NCBI RefSeq assembly: GCF_005503555.1
Contig: NZ_SCNG01000006.1
Span: forward strand, 248,001 to 312,000
DNA: 64,000 nt
Source of the DNA: Rudaea sp. 3F27F6
GTDB lineage: Bacteria > Pseudomonadota > Gammaproteobacteria > Xanthomonadales > Rhodanobacteraceae
Direction: 5' to 3'
Part shown: positions 1 to 10,098 of the stretch, piece by piece
Layout: each line of letters starts with the position of its first letter
How positions within the stretch are numbered: the first letter of the stretch is position 1
Translations under genes and position numbers: made by a program
The notes under the pieces: model-generated
The model's input: only the letters and a program-made list of their open reading frames with translations
Database searches by the model: none
Told to the model about the DNA's origin: nothing

Positions 1-912
1 TACGGCCATCGTCCGCTCCGCGAACAGCTCGATCTTGGCATCCGTCAGCTCGAACTCGACGTTTGGGACGATCCCGAAGGCGGCCGCTGGCTGCATCCGC
101 CCGGCGCGCTGCGCCAGGGCTACGCGACGCCGCCGTGGCCGCCCGCGCAGGCCGCGCTGATGGCCAAGCCCGGCTTCAAGGTCATGCACCTCGCCGATAT
201 CGATTTCCGCTCGAACTGCGTCACTTTCGTCGCCTGCCTGAGCGCGATCCGCACCTGGTCGGCTGCATATCCGCGCCATCTGCCGATCATGATTCTGATC
301 AACGCGAAGGACGGCAAACTCGGGCCCGGCTCCGTGCCGGCACTGAAGTTCGACACGGCCGCGTTCGACCGGCTCGACGCGGAGATCCGCAGCGTGTTCA
401 AACCGGCGCAACTGATCACGCCCGACGAGGTGCAGGGCAAGTATCCGACCTTGCGCGAAGCCGTGCACGCGAACAACTGGCCGAGCCTCGGCCGCGCACG
501 CGGACGCGTGCTGTTCGTGCTCGACGAGAGCGACGACAAGGTCGCGCTGTATCGCGGCACGCGCGCTTCGCTCGAAGGCCGCGCGATGTTCCCGACGATC
601 AAGGAAGATTCGCCTGCGGCCGGCTATATCACGCTCAACGATCCGCTTGCTGATACGGCACGCATCCACGCCGACGTCGCCGCGGGCCTGCTCGTACGCA
701 CGCGCGCCGATGCCGACACCGTCGAGGCGCGCAGCGGTGACACCAAGCGCCGAGACACCGCGTTCGCGAGCGGCGCACAATACATATCGACCGACTATTT
801 CGAGCCCGACTCGCGCTTCGGCTCTTACCGCGTGCGCTTCGACGGCGGCGCGATTGCGCGCTGCAATCCCGTGCGCGCGGCGGAGAAATGCGCGGGCATT
901 CCGATCGAGTGA
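1..912 (+). CDS. Ca2+-dependent phosphoinositide phospholipase C-like protein (5' truncated)
   Basis: The reading frame is open from base 1, so the start and signal peptide lie left of the window; 303 residues are visible. The first residues (HRPLREQLDLGIRQLELDVW) and the later GFKVMHLADIDF, LSAIRTWS and HLPIMILIN segments match the PI-PLC-C1 family of bacterial Ca2+-dependent phosphatidylinositol phospholipase C-like proteins, a TIM-barrel hydrolase usually exported. The catalytic His of the X-region lies upstream of the visible part or in the MH of KVMHL, so activity cannot be judged. The stop is 8 nt before the next gene, which suggests cotranscription. The substrate is not evident; the family assignment is by motif recognition. 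Confidence 0.8.
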   Translation, partial: YGHRPLREQLDLGIRQLELDVWDDPEGGRWLHPPGALRQGYATPPWPPAQAALMAKPGFKVMHLADIDFRSNCVTFVACLSAIRTWSAAYPRHLPIMILINAKDGKLGPGSVPALKFDTAAFDRLDAEIRSVFKPAQLITPDEVQGKYPTLREAVHANNWPSLGRARGRVLFVLDESDDKVALYRGTRASLEGRAMFPTIKEDSPAAGYITLNDPLADTARIHADVAAGLLVRTRADADTVEARSGDTKRRDTAFASGAQYISTDYFEPDSRFGSYRVRFDGGAIARCNPVRAAEKCAGIPIE

Positions 913-920
913 ACGACAAA

Positions 921-2432
921 GTGAAATTCTATACTTTCCTGCTGTTTGCCCTGTTTGCGTCCGTCGTCCACGCCGAGGGCGGCGACAAGCCCGATCTAAC
1001 CCTGACCGGCAAGCTCAGCGGCAAGGACAACCAGACCTACAAACTCGTGCCGTTCGACGTGCCGGCCGGCGTCGATCGCATCACGGTCGATTTCGCCTAT
1101 ACCGGCCGCGAGGAAAAAACCACGATCGATCTCGGCCTGCTCGGCCCCGGCGGTTTCAAGAACAACGCGTTCCGCGGCTGGAGCGGCGGCAACAAGAGCC
1201 GCTACACCGTGTCCGCAACCGACGCAACGCCATCCTACGTGCCCGGCCCGATCACGCCGGGCCGTTGGAACCTGCTGCTTGGCATTCCGAACATCCGCGA
1301 AAACGCGCATGCCGAATTCACCGCGAAAGTCTACTTTTCCAGAAACGGAAAAATTCCCGACCTGCTCGATGCACCGCTGCGCGCCGAATCGGGCTGGTAC
1401 CGCGGCGATCTGCACATGCACGGCGCGCACAGCGACGGCTCGTGCACGCCGCAGAGCGGCAAGGGCAAGGTCCCCTGCCCGCTGTTCCTCAGCGCGCAGA
1501 CTGCCGCTGAACGCGGCCTCGACTTCATTGCGTTGTCCGACCACAACACGGTGACGCAGGCGAATGCGGTGCGCGAGCTGCAGCCGTATTTCGATCGCCT
1601 GTTGCTGCTTCCGGGCCGCGAGCTGACCACGTTCACCGGACACGCCAATCTGCTAGGCACCTGGGTGCCGCTCGATTTTCGCGTCGGCAGCGCCGAGGTG
1701 CCCGACTGGAACGCCCTGCTGCGCAATGCGGCAAAGCTCGGCGGTTTCGTTTCGATCAACCACCCGATCCGTCTCTCGGGCGAAGTCTGCATGGGCTGCG
1801 GCTGGACCGCGGAACCCGAAGTCGACATGCGCCTCGTCCAGGGCATCGAAGTCGTCAACGGCAACGACGCCGACACGCTGATCTCAGGTATTCCGTTCTG
1901 GCAGGCACGTCTCGACAAAGGCTTCCGCCTCACCGCGGTCGGCGGCAGCGACGATCACAACGCCAAACAATGGGGCGAAAGCCGCGGCCATGTCGGCATC
2001 GGCACGCCGACCACGGTGGTGCATGCCGCCAACCTGTCACAGCGCGCCGTGCTCGATGCGCTGCGCGCGGGGCACGTCTTCGTCGACGTGTTCGGCAGCA
2101 AGGACAAGCATCTGGAGTTCACCGCGAAAATCGGCAACGTCGACGCCGAGATGGGCGACGTGATCGCCGTAGCGCAAAACGCCAAAGTGGATTTCTCGGT
2201 AAAGACCGCCAACGCCGCCGGCGGCAGCGTCGAGATCCTGATCGACGGCAAACTCGCCAATGTGATCGATCAACCCAAGATCGCCACCGCCGCACAAACC
2301 TTCGCCTTCACCTGGAGCGGTGACGGCCAGCGCCACTGGCTGCGCGCGAATGTGCGCGGCGCCGACGGCAAGCTCGTACTGGTCGGCAATCCTGTCTATG
2401 TGAACTTCAACACGGTTTCCGCCGTGCACTGA
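921..2432 (+). CDS. CehA/McbA-type metallohydrolase with PHP domain, exported
   Basis: 503 residues from a GTG start at 921, chosen because it gives a clean signal peptide (KFYTFLLFALFASVVHA) just after the preceding stop. An N-terminal beta-rich region (about 25-150) precedes a PHP-type metal-dependent hydrolase domain with metal-binding motifs: DLHMHGAHSDG near residue 163, LSDHNT near 206, SINHP near 278 and GGSDDHN near 340. CehA/McbA family enzymes hydrolyse esters or phosphoesters such as carbamate insecticides, but the natural substrate here is unknown. The gene follows the phospholipase C-like gene closely and its stop overlaps the start of the AraC regulator (ATGA), so the three look like one operon in which one enzyme may act on the product of another. 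Confidence 0.85.
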   Translation: MKFYTFLLFALFASVVHAEGGDKPDLTLTGKLSGKDNQTYKLVPFDVPAGVDRITVDFAYTGREEKTTIDLGLLGPGGFKNNAFRGWSGGNKSRYTVSATDATPSYVPGPITPGRWNLLLGIPNIRENAHAEFTAKVYFSRNGKIPDLLDAPLRAESGWYRGDLHMHGAHSDGSCTPQSGKGKVPCPLFLSAQTAAERGLDFIALSDHNTVTQANAVRELQPYFDRLLLLPGRELTTFTGHANLLGTWVPLDFRVGSAEVPDWNALLRNAAKLGGFVSINHPIRLSGEVCMGCGWTAEPEVDMRLVQGIEVVNGNDADTLISGIPFWQARLDKGFRLTAVGGSDDHNAKQWGESRGHVGIGTPTTVVHAANLSQRAVLDALRAGHVFVDVFGSKDKHLEFTAKIGNVDAEMGDVIAVAQNAKVDFSVKTANAAGGSVEILIDGKLANVIDQPKIATAAQTFAFTWSGDGQRHWLRANVRGADGKLVLVGNPVYVNFNTVSAVH

Positions 2433-3583
2433 TGGCGCAGCGCGTCGCGACTTGCGCGATGCAAGTCGCTACCATCGCGCGGATGACGCCAGCCCGCACC
2501 ATCGCCAGCGCGAAGCATCCGACCGCCGCGACCAAGACGACGCGGCATCAGCATGCCGATGCGCGCTATACCGCCGCGGTTATCCCGACGACGATTCTCG
2601 CCGTGATCGCGCAGCTCGCCGATGCGGAAGGGCTTGCGGTCGAACCCTGGCTCGCCGGTCTCGGCATCACGCGCGCGCAGATCGACGACGCGTCGGTGCG
2701 CGTGTCGTACCGGCAGGCGAGCATCATCATCAAGCGCGCGTTGCGCTCGGTGCCGCGCAGCGGCTTCGGCCTCGAGGTCGGTGCGCACCAATCGAGCGGC
2801 ACGTTCGGCGTCATGGGTCTGGCGATGATGACCGCGCGCACGTTCGGCGACGCCGTATCGATCGGCCTCGAATTCGCCGACATTACCGGCGCGCTGATGG
2901 ACGCGGAGCTTGAGCATCCGAATGAACGCGATGTGGCGCTTGTGGTGCGGCCGAGATTTCCCGACGAGGAGATTCTGGTTTTCCTCTGCGAAGAATTGTT
3001 CGCAAGCACGCTGCAGCTCGCGCGCAGCATAGTCGGACCCGCGTTCAAGCCCGAGCGGCTCGAGCTCACCTACCCGGCACCGCCGCATGCGGGCGAGTAC
3101 CGCAAGCTGTTCGACTGCGAACCGCGCTTCGGCGCGAGCCGCAACCGCCTCGTCGTCGGCGCGCGCTGGCTCGAGATGCGTCTGCCGACACATCATCCGG
3201 TCAGCGCACAGCAGGCGCTGGCGATCTGCCGCGAGCAGGCCGCGCAGATCAAGCGTCAGAGCGAGATCGTCGCCTCGGTCGAGCGCATCCTGCGCCGCCG
3301 CCTTGCCGAACATCCGACGCTCAGCGAAGTCGCGTCGCACCTGAATCTCTCCGAGCGCACGCTGCGCCGCCATCTCGCCGCGGCGGGACGCGTCTATCGC
3401 GACATCCACGATCAGTTGCGCACCGAGCGCGCGCTCGAACTGCTCAGCGCCGGCGCGTTGAGCGTCGCCGATATCGGCAGCGAAGTCGGTTACTCCGACG
3501 CACGCGAATTCCGCCGCGCCTTCAAACGCTGGACCGGTGCGGCACCGACCGCGATGCGGCATCTCGCCGGCCCGCTGGAATGA
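2432..3583 (+). CDS. AraC-family transcriptional regulator (Arabinose_bd-type N-terminal domain)
   Basis: 383 residues if translated from the ATG that overlaps the upstream TGA; in-frame ATGs at 2459 and 2483 are alternatives, because the conserved domain begins only near residue 50 (AVIPTTILAVIAQLADAEGL). Residues ~50-240 fit the AraC-type arabinose-binding/dimerisation domain (PF12625 type), and ~300-380 form the double helix-turn-helix, with HLNLSERTLRRHL in the first and VADIGSEVGYSDAREFRRAF in the second. It probably controls its own operon and/or the beta-helix, cytochrome and receptor genes 230 bp downstream; that is inferred from position only. Regulators of this subgroup often respond to small hydrophobic molecules. 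Confidence 0.88.
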   Translation: MAQRVATCAMQVATIARMTPARTIASAKHPTAATKTTRHQHADARYTAAVIPTTILAVIAQLADAEGLAVEPWLAGLGITRAQIDDASVRVSYRQASIIIKRALRSVPRSGFGLEVGAHQSSGTFGVMGLAMMTARTFGDAVSIGLEFADITGALMDAELEHPNERDVALVVRPRFPDEEILVFLCEELFASTLQLARSIVGPAFKPERLELTYPAPPHAGEYRKLFDCEPRFGASRNRLVVGARWLEMRLPTHHPVSAQQALAICREQAAQIKRQSEIVASVERILRRRLAEHPTLSEVASHLNLSERTLRRHLAAAGRVYRDIHDQLRTERALELLSAGALSVADIGSEVGYSDAREFRRAFKRWTGAAPTAMRHLAGPLE

Positions 3584-3762
3584 GAACCTGCGGGCAAAAC
3601 CACTGCGCTCGATGATCTGCGCGCCGACGGTGCCCGGAATCCCCAGCTATCTCGCCCGTCTCTCGCTGCGTTTCGAGAACGGGCTCGGCGAGCTGCGTGG
3701 CGCAAACGGCCATTCGACGATGACCGATTTACCCCCCAAGATGGCCCCTCGCCCCCTATCGT

Positions 3763-3776
3763 CAAACGTTCGTTTG
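3763..3776. promoter_or_regulatory. Perfect inverted repeat upstream of the beta-helix lipoprotein gene
   Basis: CAAACG and CGTTTG are separated by TT, 40 bp before the lipoprotein start codon. AAACG/CGTTT half-sites are common in TetR-type operators, and no TetR gene is in view. The 230-bp gap holding it (3584-3815) contains no gene. Confidence 0.35.
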
Positions 3777-3815
3777 GCGCACATTGCCGAGCTGAAATTT
3801 CCGAGGAGAACCGCC

Positions 3816-5047
<1,232 letters not shown>

Positions 5048-5048
<1 letters not shown>

Positions 5049-6223
5049 TGTCGTTCGCGTTTCGATCCGTGCGCGTCCCCTGCGCGCTGCTCGCGCTCGC
5101 CGCGTTCCTCGGCGGCTGCGCGCGCGCGCCGCAGCCGGTGCATTTCTTCGCCGAAGGCCGGCCCGGGAAACTCAGCGACTGGCATCTGGTCGAGGCGCGC
5201 GACGGCAAACTCGCGGCCAACACCGATGTCGTTCCGTACGATCTGAACACGCCGCTGTTCAGCGACTACGCGCACAAGTTCCGCACCGTATGGATGCCGA
5301 AGGGCAAGGCGGCGAAATACGATGCCGAGGGGCCGTTCGATTTTCCGGTCGGCACGGTGCTGACCAAGACCTTCTTCTATCCGCTGCCGAGCGGCGCTGC
5401 GCGCGACGCGAAGTCGGTTGCGCGCACTTACGACACCTCGCGCGATTTCGCCGGCGACCGTGCCGGCGAAAGTCTCGACTTGGCCAAGGTGCGCTTAGTC
5501 GAAACACGCGTCCTCGTGCGCCGCGACAACGGCTGGGAAGCGATTCCGTACATCTGGAACGCCGCGCAGACCGAGGCCGAACTCGCACGCACGGGCGATG
5601 CGATTCCGCTGGAACTGGTCGACGAGACGCCGGCGAAAGCAGAGCGCGAAGCGTTCGCCTACGTCGTGCCGAACGAGAACCAGTGCGCCGGCTGCCACGT
5701 GACCAACGTCAAGGCGAAGCAGATCGAACCGCTCGGACCGCGCGCGCGCCATCTCAACCGCGACTACGCCTACGCAAGCGGCAAAGAAAACCAGCTCGCG
5801 TATTGGACCGCCAAGGGTTATCTCACCGGCCTGCCGACAACGAACCTGCCGCGCGACGCCGACTGGCACGACACTGCGCAACCGCTGGCAGAGCGCGCGC
5901 GCGCCTATCTCGACGTCAATTGCAGTCACTGCCACAGCCCGACCGGTCCGGCCAACACCACCGCGCTCGATCTGCGCGCGGCCGCGACCGACCTGCGCCG
6001 CCTCGGCCTGTGCAAGCCGCCCGTCGCCGCGGGACGCGGCACCGGCGATCGTCTGTTCGACATCGTGCCGGGCAAGCCCGACGCATCGATCCTGCTTTAC
6101 CGCATGACTTCAAGTGAACCCGGCGTGATGATGCCCGAGATGGGCCGCAACACAACGCATAAAGAAGGCGTCGAACTGATCCGCGAATGGATCGCCGCGA
6201 CATCGGGGACTTGCGACGCCTGA
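5048..6223 (+). CDS. SO2930/HNE_0200-family diheme c-type cytochrome (lipoprotein)
   Basis: 391 residues starting at the ATG that overlaps the upstream stop. The N-terminus (FAFRSVRVPCALLALAAFLGGC) looks like a lipoprotein signal. Two heme c attachment motifs are present, CAGCH near residue 213 and CSHCH near 292, and a C-terminal MMPEMGRN segment may supply an axial Met. The protein matches the family TIGR03806 that cooccurs with beta-helix proteins of the TIGR03805 type. It is presumably a periplasmic electron carrier or oxidoreductase acting with the preceding lipoprotein; the partner reaction is unknown. Confidence 0.88.
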
Positions 6224-6254
6224 AAAAACGACGAACTGAACTAGGGAGGCAGCC

Positions 6255-8747
6255 GTGAATAAAACTATACAAACGACACGATTGACCCGGCAGGTGCGCA
6301 TCGCGCTCTTCGCCGGCACGACCACGCTGCTGGCGAGCGCGGCCACGTTCGCCGCCGAACCGGCCGAGGCTAACGCCGACGCGCAGACCCAGGCATCCGC
6401 GCAGAACGCGCAGCCGGCCAAGACCGACGATGCCGCGATGCAGCTCGGCAACGTCACCGTCACCGCGCAGAGCCGTTCGCAGCAGGTGCAGGAAGTGCCG
6501 ATCGCCGTACAGGTGATCACGCCGGCGCAGATCGAAAAACTCGCCGCGACCGACATCTCGAAGATGGACATGTACGTGCCCGGCCTTTCGGTCAACGGTG
6601 ACCAGCCGACCCAGCCGAACTTCAGCATGCGCGGCATCGGCACGGGCGATTTCGGCATCGGTACCGACGCGCCGGTCGGCGTCTACGAGAATGGCGTCTA
6701 CATGGGCAAGACCGGCGGCGCGCTGCTGATGTTCAACGACATCGACCGCGTCGAAGTGCTCAAAGGCCCGCAGGGCACCCTGTTCGGCCGCAACAGCGCG
6801 GCCGGCGCGATCTCGGTGACGACGGCGACGCCGAGCGAGCAGTTCGAAGCCAACGCGCGCCTGCGCCTCGGCAACTACGGCGAGCGCTACGGCGACGGCG
6901 TGCTCAATACGCCGCTCAGCGACAACCTCGCGTTCCGCCTGAGCTTCGTCGACAACCAGAGCGACGGCTGGCTGCGCGACGCGCAAACCGGTAAGCATTT
7001 CTACAAGAACGACGACTGGGCCACGCGCATGCAATTGCACTGGAACGGCCCGGCCGATACCTCGGTCAACTTGGCTTGGGAACACGAGCGGCTCAAGCAG
7101 CCGCCGCGCGCGACCATCGGCGTCTCGCCGGTGCCGCCGTACCCCGCACTGCCCTCGCCCGTGCCCGACTACTCGACCTTCATCGATCCGCGCAACGCGC
7201 CGCTCTACAACGAAGCGGACGGCGCGCGCGAGACGCGCACCTACGACTCCTTCGTCCTGCGCGTCGAACACTCGTTGCCGTTCGCCGACTTCACCTCGTT
7301 GACCTCGTATCAGCGCTATCGCACCTACAACCGCGAGGCGCAGGAGGGCACCAACCGCCTCGACCTCTATTTCGACGACGTCAACATCGAGCGGCACAAG
7401 TCCTGGTCGCAGGAATTCAAGCTCGCCGGCAAGACCGATCTCGCCGACTGGGTTGCCGGCGTAAGCTGGTACAAGGACGACGGTCACCAGACCAGCCAGA
7501 TCAACTTCTATACAAACAGCATCGACACGCTGGCGAACAATGTCTACGGCGCGACCGGCGGCATCTTCGGCCCGATCACGCAGTTCCTGCAGGCCAACGG
7601 TTTTTCGTACTCGCTGCTCGGCGACCCGTGGCAGGAGAACATGATCAACCGCAACACCGCCACGGCGGCCGCGGCCTACGGCGACGTGATCTGGCATCTC
7701 AGCGATCGTCTCAATCTGACCACCGGCGTGCGCTTCACCCACGACAAGCGCGACTTCAGCTGGTACACGCCGCCGCGCATCGCGCCGCAGCTCGATACCA
7801 CCCTGTCCGCGCTGGCCGCGATCGGCGTGTTGCCGCTGATCGAGGCGCAACTGCCGCCCGGCATCAGCCTGAACCAGAACATCTACTTCACCGATCCGTC
7901 GGCGCTCAACCATCCGGTCGGCTTGAACCGCAGTTGGAACGACACCAGCCCGCGCGTCGTGCTCGACTACAAGCTCACGCCCGACGTGATGGTCTACGCT
8001 TCGGCGACCAAGGGCTATCAAGCCGGCGGTTTCAACGCGCTGCAGATCGGCACCGTGTACAAACCGCAGACCGTGCGCAACTACGAGGCCGGCATCAAGA
8101 GCTGGTTCGCCGACTACAAGCTGCTGTTCAACGCGTCGGTATACTATTACAAATATTCCAACCTGCCGAACCTGGTGCTCGTCTCCAACGGCGCCGGCAA
8201 CGGCGACCTGCCGCAGTACCAGATATTGCCGAGCGACCAGGAAGCCAAGGGCCTCGAATTCGAAGCGCGCTGGCAGGCGACCGACGATCTGCGCCTCAAT
8301 GCCTCCGTGGCGTACATCGACCAGACCTACAGCAACTACAAAACCTCGGCCGGGCTCGACCTGTCCGGCCAACCGACCGGCGTGCCGCAATGGTCGGCCG
8401 CGGTCGGCGCCGACTACACCGTGCGCAACGTCGCCAACGGCGATCTCGACTTCACCCTGCAAAGCGCCTACGTCGGCAAATCGCGCTGCAATGCCGATTC
8501 GCAAACGCAGGGACAATGCATCCCGACCCTGCCGTTCAAGGTCGGCGGCAGCCAGACCCGTACCGACTTCCGCGTCGGCTGGTCGTCACCGAACGTGCCG
8601 TGGAGCGTTGCCCTGTTCGTCAACAACGTGTTCGACAAACAGTACGTCTCCGGCCTCAACCGCATCGTCACCAATGTGCTCGGCGTGACCAGCGCGGGCA
8701 TCACGGCACCGCGCATGTGGGGCGTCGAGGCGGCGTATCGTTTCTGA
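6255..8747 (+). CDS. TonB-dependent outer-membrane receptor
   Basis: 830 residues from a GTG start at 6255 with AGGGAGG about 6 nt upstream. Residues 1-37 form a signal peptide. Residues ~60-70 (QLGNVTVTAQ) resemble a TonB box, followed by the plug domain (VPIAVQVITPAQIEKL, SMRGIGTGDFGIG, DIDRVEVLKGPQGTLFGRNS). The rest is a 22-strand beta-barrel ending WGVEAAYRF, with the terminal Phe needed for barrel assembly. The type (LFGRNSAAGAISV, NYEAGIKSWF) is that of receptors for siderophores, carbohydrates or lipophilic compounds. The gene is 31 bp after the cytochrome gene, so it probably imports what the lipoprotein and cytochrome process. Confidence 0.93.
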   Translation: MNKTIQTTRLTRQVRIALFAGTTTLLASAATFAAEPAEANADAQTQASAQNAQPAKTDDAAMQLGNVTVTAQSRSQQVQEVPIAVQVITPAQIEKLAATDISKMDMYVPGLSVNGDQPTQPNFSMRGIGTGDFGIGTDAPVGVYENGVYMGKTGGALLMFNDIDRVEVLKGPQGTLFGRNSAAGAISVTTATPSEQFEANARLRLGNYGERYGDGVLNTPLSDNLAFRLSFVDNQSDGWLRDAQTGKHFYKNDDWATRMQLHWNGPADTSVNLAWEHERLKQPPRATIGVSPVPPYPALPSPVPDYSTFIDPRNAPLYNEADGARETRTYDSFVLRVEHSLPFADFTSLTSYQRYRTYNREAQEGTNRLDLYFDDVNIERHKSWSQEFKLAGKTDLADWVAGVSWYKDDGHQTSQINFYTNSIDTLANNVYGATGGIFGPITQFLQANGFSYSLLGDPWQENMINRNTATAAAAYGDVIWHLSDRLNLTTGVRFTHDKRDFSWYTPPRIAPQLDTTLSALAAIGVLPLIEAQLPPGISLNQNIYFTDPSALNHPVGLNRSWNDTSPRVVLDYKLTPDVMVYASATKGYQAGGFNALQIGTVYKPQTVRNYEAGIKSWFADYKLLFNASVYYYKYSNLPNLVLVSNGAGNGDLPQYQILPSDQEAKGLEFEARWQATDDLRLNASVAYIDQTYSNYKTSAGLDLSGQPTGVPQWSAAVGADYTVRNVANGDLDFTLQSAYVGKSRCNADSQTQGQCIPTLPFKVGGSQTRTDFRVGWSSPNVPWSVALFVNNVFDKQYVSGLNRIVTNVLGVTSAGITAPRMWGVEAAYRF

Positions 8748-8754
8748 TCGATAA

Positions 8755-8777
8755 CCGCGGCTGCGCAAGCGCCGCGG
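8755..8777 (+). terminator. G+C-rich hairpin after the TonB-dependent receptor gene
   Basis: CCGCGGC and GCCGCGG form a 7-bp stem around a 9-nt loop, 8 bp after the receptor stop. There is no T tract, so factor-independent termination is uncertain. The remaining bases up to 8997 hold no convincing gene. Confidence 0.4.
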
Positions 8778-8997
8778 GATTCGGAATGCAGGATACGGCT
8801 TCATCGTTCCGTCGAAGCCTGTATCCGATATGTTCGGCGCTCGGCCTCTCCTGCCGCGCCCACCCGGTATGGCGAGAGCATCTCGCCGTCAGCCTGTTCG
8901 CAAACGGCACTCAAGGTACTTTGCCAGCGGCCACCTACAACTACTCTGCGTTTGCTTTCGACCCGAACAGCCCATCGCAGCAGTTCGCATGAACGAA

Positions 8998-9414
8998 TCA
9001 GGTAGCGCTTGAAGGATAGAGAGGTCTGCAAAAATAAACCGTCAGCAGGGCAGCGAAAGCGGCGGAAACAGCGAGCTCCAACGTCTGCTGCCGCGGGAAG
9101 TCCGGCTCGAACAACGACCAGATTATCGAGACGCCGGTAAAAACGCCTACAAAGCCCCAGCGACGAATCGGAACATCAGGCATCGAAGTAGCCAACGCTA
9201 CAGCCGCAGCAAGTACGATCAGAAGCGCAGAAGGATAGCTCAAGATAAGCAAAATCCCCGCTGGAACAGAAAAAAGTACACCTCCTAAGAGTTCGATGGA
9301 GTCGCCGCCTACTGGCCGCATAATGAGAAGAAGAAATAGCGTTGGCGTTGCCAGCCCCAACGTGAGAAAGCCAATAACGCCGCGCAAGAATCGCGCTCTT
9401 GTCGGACCTGACAT
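8998..9414 (-). CDS. Small integral membrane protein, cassette-borne (inverted orientation)
   Basis: 138 residues with four predicted transmembrane segments: about 10-32 (GVIGFLTLGLATPTLFLLLI), 42-60, 62-80 and 88-105, with a fifth hydrophobic stretch near the C-terminus. I recognise no family. The ATG lies 5 nt after the attC-like palindrome at 9420-9508 read on the minus strand, which marks it as a cassette gene transcribed against the rest of the array. The TGA is followed by a degenerate attC-like 5' half (TTCGTTCATGC on the minus strand), so its own attC may be decayed. The base composition is lower in G+C than the flanks. Confidence 0.65.
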   Translation of the reverse strand: MSGPTRARFLRGVIGFLTLGLATPTLFLLLIMRPVGGDSIELLGGVLFSVPAGILLILSYPSALLIVLAAAVALATSMPDVPIRRWGFVGVFTGVSIIWSLFEPDFPRQQTLELAVSAAFAALLTVYFCRPLYPSSAT

Positions 9415-9419
9415 GCGAC

Positions 9420-9508
9420 ACCTAAGGCTTCAGCCAAGCGGCCGCTGCCGCAAGAGCAGCAGGATACTGCAAACCGTCACTCTGGCTTTTTGATCGCTGT
9501 CCTATTTT
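9420..9508 (-). repeat. attC site in minus orientation (attC-0)
   Basis: Read on the minus strand, the right half contains GTTTGCAGTATCC, then GCGGCAGCGGCCGCTT, GGCTGAAGC and the R'-like CTTAGGT (9420-9426). This matches the plus-oriented sites at 10006 and 10633 in order and sequence. The left half (near 9490-9508) is degenerate and its boundary is approximate. About 52 bp of unassigned remnant separate it from the next site. Confidence 0.65.
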
Positions 9509-9560
9509 GGTTGCGTCGGCCGATGCCCGGCTCTTTGTCGACCGCCTTGTTCCGGGTATC

Positions 9561-9649
9561 ACCTAACTGTTCGCGCAAGCGGGCCGCTCTGACGAGTTGA
9601 AGTATGCTCATGGGCCTGCGGCAACGACCGCTCAGCTCAAGCCTTGAAG
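9561..9649 (+). repeat. attC site (attC-1)
   Basis: The R'' box ACCTAAC (9561-9567) is followed by TG and TTCGCGCAAGCGGGCCGCT. The right half has CGACCGCTCAGCTCAAGC and the R' box CTTGAAG (9643-9649), with the expected G of GTT replaced by C. The site is 89 bp, and the Imm8 ATG lies 8 nt after it. Confidence 0.75.
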
Positions 9650-9657
9650 ATCCTCCG

Positions 9658-10011
9658 ATGGTCATTCCGAAGCTTAAATCTCTTACAAGCCCCGACTTGG
9701 CAGCGCCCGCGTTACCCAATGACCTAGAAGAATTTTCAGTTCCATTCGAAGCCATCATCGGCCCCTCTTCGATTAGCGGTGGCGATCTCTTTTCATTTAC
9801 CGTAGTTAATCCAGCATTTCTGCTCTCAAGCCCTCGTACTACGTGGGGACGTGGCCTACTCATTCTTCCAGAGTTTTCGTGGTCAACGGTTCAATTCTCG
9901 GTGGAGCGTCTCCTTACCCTGGCTATGCGACCTAGCTGGTCGGATGTAGCGAACGAACTCAATAAAACCCTTTGCTGGGAGTTCGACAACTATCAGCAGG
10001 TCAAGCTCTAA
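9658..10011 (+). CDS. Imm8-family immunity protein (cassette gene)
   Basis: 117 residues. The pattern LKSLTSPDL near the start, VPFEAIIGP in the middle, GRGLLILPEFSW and the C-terminal W-SDVANEL-KTLCWEFDNY is that of Imm8 (PF15586-type) immunity proteins, which neutralise toxins delivered by contact-dependent or type VI/VII-like polymorphic toxin systems. ATG 9658 is preferred to an in-frame ATG at 9604 because the latter lies inside the attC. The TAA (10009-10011) is part of the next attC R'' box. No cognate toxin is encoded nearby, so it looks like an orphan immunity gene carried as a cassette, perhaps protecting against neighbours' toxins (inference). Confidence 0.8.
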   Translation: MVIPKLKSLTSPDLAAPALPNDLEEFSVPFEAIIGPSSISGGDLFSFTVVNPAFLLSSPRTTWGRGLLILPEFSWSTVQFSVERLLTLAMRPSWSDVANELNKTLCWEFDNYQQVKL

Positions 10012-10094
10012 CCTTCGCTCAGGCGTGTGCTTGTCAAAGACTGCGGTATCCCGGCACTCCTCGCGGCAGCGGCCGCTTAGCTTGAGCGTTGGGC
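10006..10094 (+). repeat. attC site (attC-2)
   Basis: R''-like CTCTAAC (10006-10012) includes the stop codon of the Imm8 gene. It is followed by CTTCGCTCAGGC, a central GACTGCGGTATCC, then GCGGCAGCGGCCGCTTAGC, TTGAGC and a perfect R' core GTTGGGC (10088-10094). At 89 bp it is the best-preserved 3' half in the array. Confidence 0.85.
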
Positions 10095-10098
10095 ATCG

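Noticed and set aside
5916-8516. 866-codon minus-strand frame over the TonB receptor
   Set aside because: The plus-strand receptor has plug, TonB box and terminal Phe; this frame has no domain.
8801-9031. Short minus frame at the left edge of the cassette array
   Set aside because: Covers a degenerate attC-like remnant and has no start context or domain; not called as a gene.
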